Below are positions 5,917 to 7,526 of a stretch of DNA of 7,526 nucleotides, one piece after another; the stretch's first letter is position 1; the number at the start of each line of letters is the position of its first letter. A model generated the notes under the pieces. It was not told the origin of the DNA, did not search any database, and saw only the letters and a program-made list of their open reading frames with translations. Where the stretch lies: contig JAJYPG010000054.1 in the NCBI GenBank assembly GCA_021795535.1, positions 1-7,526 of the forward strand. Reading direction: 5' to 3'. The stretch is from Planctomycetota bacterium. GTDB lineage: Bacteria > Planctomycetota > Phycisphaerae > WQYP01. A program made the position numbers and the translations under genes.

Positions 5917-6192
5917 TCATGCCGCAACGGCGGCAGTTGGCTTGCGATAGACATGCCGTCGCGCCAACCGTTTGGTAACCAAGCCGGATTTGATGGCTTT
6001 GGCGGAAGCCCAGATGCGGACTGCTCTGCCATCCACAATAGCGCGAACTTTTTGTAGGTTTGGTTTGAACTTGCGGGACGAACGTCCGGTAATCTTGATG
6101 CCAACTCCGCCCAGGTACTTGGCCTTGCCACGATAAGTACACTGCCGACCAATTCGGGTCTTGCGTCCGGTGAAATGACAAACATGAGGCAT
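5917..6192 (-). CDS. rpmB: 50S ribosomal protein L28 (bL28)
   Basis: 91 residues, highly basic. The N-terminal MPHVCHFTGRKTRIGRQ, the central RKFKPNLQKVRA (40-51) and the later VRIWASAKAIKSGLV (58-72) are characteristic of bL28, a component of the large ribosomal subunit. Only two cysteines (C5, C18) are present, so the four-Cys zinc-ribbon form is absent. The start is the ATG at 6192, with AGGAG ending 8 nt upstream; a GTG three codons earlier overlaps that Shine-Dalgarno and is rejected. A strong promoter lies just upstream (6226-6253), giving a leader of about 25-30 nt. gatC follows after 46 bp with no terminator between them, suggesting a two-gene translation operon. The C-terminal tail is Ala-rich (PTAAVAA). 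Confidence 0.95.
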   Translation of the reverse strand: MPHVCHFTGRKTRIGRQCTYRGKAKYLGGVGIKITGRSSRKFKPNLQKVRAIVDGRAVRIWASAKAIKSGLVTKRLARRHVYRKPTAAVAA

Positions 6193-6225
6193 AACAAACA
6201 CTCCTAATTCTTTTCAAGACCGATC

Positions 6226-6253
6226 AGTATACACGTTTTACCTCACTTTTCAA
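6226..6253 (-). promoter_or_regulatory. sigma-70-type promoter of rpmB-gatC
   Basis: On the minus strand a -35 box TTGAAA (6248-6253) and a -10 box TATACT (6226-6231) are separated by 16 bases; each matches the consensus at five of six positions. Transcription would begin around 6218-6220, about 27 bases before the rpmB start codon. Confidence 0.72.
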
Positions 6254-6359
6254 CCTTTGCCGGAAATAGCAGCGTAGTAATATGTGCAATGTGAAAAAAG
6301 ATGGTTTTTTACCCACTCGATTGCCCGAAGACCCTTTTTTATATTGGTTTACTGTTTTG
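6254..6359. other. AT-rich spacer upstream of the rpmB promoter
   Basis: No gene is visible. Two T-runs (6305-6310 and about 6335-6340) and an A6-GATGG-T6 element (around 6295-6310) occur, but there is no GC stem before them that would make a terminator. Confidence 0.4.
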
Positions 6360-6437
6360 AACCACGGATTACAGGCTTTCACAGAATAACGATTATTCCT
6401 TTCTGGTCTATCCGTGTAAACAGTGCAATCCGTGGTT
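6360..6437. repeat. nested palindromic repeat with AACCACGGATT ends
   Basis: AACCACGGATT (6360-6370) and AATCCGTGGTT (6427-6437) are perfect 11-bp inverted repeats. Pairing resumes inside as CA/TG after one mismatch. The centre holds a second perfect dyad, GAATAA-CGA-TTATTC (6384-6398), and an extra ATCCGTGT block occurs at 6410-6417. The CCACGGATTACA type of sequence is one I recall as a dispersed intergenic repeat in several bacterial phyla, including planctomycetes and verrucomicrobia. It encodes no protein and looks like a REP/MITE-like element or a relic of one. It lies between the rpmB promoter and a possible small-RNA promoter. Confidence 0.6.
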
Positions 6438-6465
6438 TGGAATAATTGTGACAAATGAAGATAAT
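6437..6465 (+). promoter_or_regulatory. candidate promoter at the right end of the palindromic repeat
   Basis: TTGGAA (6437-6442) and GATAAT (6460-6465) are spaced by 17 bases, matching the -35 and -10 consensus at four and five of six positions. The -35 box begins at the last base of the palindrome. It would start transcripts near 6472, running into the structured segment that follows. Confidence 0.4.
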
Positions 6466-6471
6466 CCCGAA

Positions 6472-6653
6472 TTTAATCGGGAATTATTGGTGGTACAGAC
6501 TCGGTGCCTGCGCTTCCGCAAGGGGAACTGTATCCGTTGTCGCGCGAATCAGGAAGTTGTTTCGGTCCCGTTCCCAAGTCGCCTGCGGCGACCAGCAAAT
6601 GTTACAGATACTGCAGTAAAATACTTGGAAAAACCAGAGGGCAACTTTTTTTT
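6472..6653 (+). ncRNA. candidate structured small RNA (unassigned)
   Basis: About 180 bases show ordered base-pairing without a credible protein frame. GGTACAG (6492-6498) pairs with CTGTATC (6528-6534), including one G-T pair, and encloses CCTGCG-CTTC-CGCA(a)GG (6507-6523). GTCGCC-TGC-GGCGAC (6578-6592) is a perfect 6-bp hairpin. A T8 tract at 6646-6653 could end the transcript, though no good stem precedes it. A stem at 6461-6487 (ATAATCCCGA with TCGGGAATTAT, one bulge) overlaps the supposed start. It matches no RNA family I can name. It could instead be a long leader or degenerate sequence; two short overlapping frames here look like chance. Confidence 0.3.
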
Positions 6654-6656
6654 GTT

Positions 6657-6687
6657 TTGACAAGATGCCAACCATTGGTGGTATAGT
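6657..6687 (+). promoter_or_regulatory. promoter of the PH-like gene
   Basis: A perfect TTGACA (6657-6662) is followed after 19 bases by TATAGT (6682-6687). The spacer is long, but both boxes are good. Transcription would start near 6694, giving a leader of about 36 nt before the ATG at 6730. The dyad ACCA-T-TGGT lies between the boxes. Confidence 0.55.
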
Positions 6688-6729
6688 GGCATTTATTCGG
6701 TCACGCATATTCCTGAAAGGCGGTCGATT

Positions 6730-7080
6730 ATGACAGAAGTTCAAATTGTTGATGGTCTGCTGATTGTTCGTGTTATGGGCTGGGATAAAGTCTGGTCATT
6801 GAAAAGCCATCTGGAAATTCCCCTGCAACATGTCGTGGGCGCTCATGCCGCCCCGGATCATGTGCGTGGTATCCGCGCCCCGGGCACCTATATTCCGGGT
6901 GTCATCACCGCCGGAACTTTTCATGTTGATGGGGACAAAGTGTTCTGGGATGTTCATAACCCGGCCAAAGCCATGGCGATTGACCTGCGGCACGACCGTT
7001 ATGCCAAACTGATTGTTGAAGTGTCGGATCCCGCCGCCACAATCGCCGAAATAAATATTGCCGTCAAATCCAATACATAA
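6730..7080 (+). CDS. small conserved PH-like domain protein of unknown function
   Basis: 116 residues, with no signal peptide or membrane helix, so probably cytoplasmic. The sequence alternates short beta-strand-like segments (VQIVDGLLIVRVMG, VWSLKSHLEIPLQHVVGA, FHVDGDKVFWDVH, AMAIDLRHDRYAKLIVEV) and ends in a helix (PAATIAEINIAVK), the pattern of a bacterial pleckstrin-homology fold. The block PGTYIPGVITAGTF (51-64) followed by FWDV is one I remember in hypothetical proteins of about this length in actinobacteria and other phyla, so it is a real conserved family; its function is not known to me. The ATG at 6730 follows GAAAGGCGG with workable spacing and a nearby promoter. It ends 188 bp before the hsp20 start; no strong terminator lies between, so read-through into hsp20 is possible. 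Confidence 0.75.
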   Translation: MTEVQIVDGLLIVRVMGWDKVWSLKSHLEIPLQHVVGAHAAPDHVRGIRAPGTYIPGVITAGTFHVDGDKVFWDVHNPAKAMAIDLRHDRYAKLIVEVSDPAATIAEINIAVKSNT

Positions 7081-7118
7081 TGTATCGGTAGCATCATGCA
7101 AGGCCTGTCGGCAATCCC

Positions 7119-7142
7119 ACCGAAAATAGCCATACTTTCGGT
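7119..7142 (+). terminator. weak stem-loop after the PH-like gene
   Basis: ACCGAAA (7119-7125) and TTTCGGT (7136-7142) form a perfect 7-bp stem with a 10-nt loop, 39 bases after the stop codon. No U-run follows, so it is at best a partial or Rho-assisted terminator. Confidence 0.3.
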
Positions 7143-7161
7143 TCACTCGCCTGCGGCTGTG

Positions 7162-7190
7162 TTTCCCCGCGGACGGGAAAAGCGTAAAAT
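7162..7190 (+). promoter_or_regulatory. dyad and possible promoter upstream of hsp20
   Basis: TTTCCC (7162-7167) and GGGAAA (7175-7180) form a perfect 6-bp dyad with a 7-base spacer. TAAAAT (7185-7190) is a five-of-six -10 match, and the left dyad arm stands 17 bases upstream of it, in the -35 position. The site is not CIRCE (TTAGCACTC-N9-GAGTGCTAA) and not HAIR, so if it controls hsp20 it belongs to another system. Confidence 0.3.
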
Positions 7191-7268
7191 GTGTATTGTA
7201 GTATGCTTCTTCGCGACGCTGTGGAGCGCCAGCGGTATGAAGAACGAAAATCCTGCGGGAGCACCGCC

Positions 7269-7526
7269 ATGTTATCCATTAAACTAGCCTCCGCCCGGGA
7301 GGATACCATTGCCAGTCGGCTGGCCAATGAACTTGGGGATACTGTTCTTGCCCGCCATGTATTTGGGGCCTGGGCGCGGGAATCCTGGCGGCCATCCATC
7401 AATCTGTATGAAACGCGGCATGCTTTTCTGATCTGTGCGGACCTTGCGGGCGTTCGCGAGGAGGATGTGGATGTGCGGCTGGAAACAGGTCGCATCGTCA
7501 TCAGCGGCAAGCGTGATTGTCCCATG
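7269..7526 (+). CDS. Hsp20/alpha-crystallin family small heat-shock protein (N-terminal part)
   Basis: The frame is open from the ATG at 7269 to the window edge (86 codons, truncated on the right). After a ~38-residue N-terminal arm, WRPSINLYET (40-49) opens the alpha-crystallin domain. It continues AFLICADLAGVREEDVDVRL and GRIVISGKR, the first strands typical of Hsp20 proteins. These are ATP-independent cytoplasmic chaperones that hold unfolding proteins for refolding; the missing C-terminal half should carry the A-x-x-x-n-G-v-L segment and an I-x-I tail motif. The start was chosen because GGGAG lies 7 nt upstream. The frame is open back to 7188, and an ATG at 7203 (MLLRDAVERQRYEE...) would add 22 residues but has no Shine-Dalgarno. 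A dyad and a possible promoter lie 80-110 bases upstream. Confidence 0.88.
   Translation, partial: MLSIKLASAREDTIASRLANELGDTVLARHVFGAWARESWRPSINLYETRHAFLICADLAGVREEDVDVRLETGRIVISGKRDCPM

Noticed and set aside
6448..6744. Short frames on both strands (70 and 86 codons) between the repeat and the PH-like gene
   Set aside because: They lack ribosome sites and recognisable domains, overlap each other on opposite strands and coincide with paired RNA-like structure.
7094..7525. 143-codon minus-strand open frame
   Set aside because: It lies antisense to the Hsp20 gene, whose protein is clearly recognisable; the antisense translation is Arg/Ser-rich with no family resemblance.
1..7526. CRISPR array, tRNA or rRNA genes, transposase, phage or defence genes
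   Set aside because: No regularly spaced repeats, cloverleaf arms, rRNA motifs or recognisable mobile or defence proteins were found on reading both strands.

Overview
The window looks like a chromosomal stretch from a Gram-negative-type (diderm) bacterium, most likely a planctomycete of the Phycisphaerae kind. The main reason is the gene at 2369-3319. It joins an excisionase-like helix-turn-helix to a long Gly/Ser linker and two C-terminal membrane helices, and the linker carries an LTRES...TSLGAELL...IYP segment that I recall, from memory only, in hypothetical proteins of that group. An OmpA-like lipoprotein and the sequence style of L28 fit this, but the assignment is an inference without any database search.

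Layout, left to right. (1) 1-147 may hold the start of a minus-strand gene running off the left edge (weak); 148-505 shows no gene. (2) 506-1878, minus strand: a TauE/SafE-family anion permease followed by its usual partner, a DUF1634 membrane protein. The permease frame runs on into the partner gene and overlaps it by 160 bp, which is odd. (3) 1879-2368: a divergent intergenic region with a strong GC-rich dyad. (4) 2369-3319, plus strand: the membrane-anchored HTH protein. (5) 3320-3832: a gene-free stretch rich in dyads. (6) 3833-4741, plus: an OmpA-domain lipoprotein with a coiled coil. (7) 4891-5520, plus: a PmtA-like phospholipid N-methyltransferase family protein, preceded by a possible tiny leader ORF and followed by a terminator. 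(8) 5559-6192, minus: rpmB (ribosomal protein L28) and gatC, driven by a clear sigma-70-type promoter at 6226-6253 and convergent with the methyltransferase gene. (9) 6254-6729: an 80-bp nested palindrome with CCACGGATT ends, then a structured segment that could encode a small RNA, then a promoter with a perfect TTGACA box. (10) 6730-7080, plus: a small conserved PH-like protein. (11) 7269-7526, plus: the N-terminal part of an Hsp20 small heat-shock protein cut by the right edge.

The genes do not form one pathway. They are several short transcription units: an exporter pair, envelope functions (HTH-membrane protein, OmpA lipoprotein, phospholipid methyltransferase), translation (L28 and the GatC subunit of the tRNA amidotransferase) and stress response (Hsp20). 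I see no CRISPR array, tRNA, rRNA, transposase or defence cassette. The most original items are the membrane-tethered HTH protein, the candidate structured RNA with its adjacent palindromic repeat, and the out-of-frame tail on the permease. None of these amounts to a demonstrated new system.
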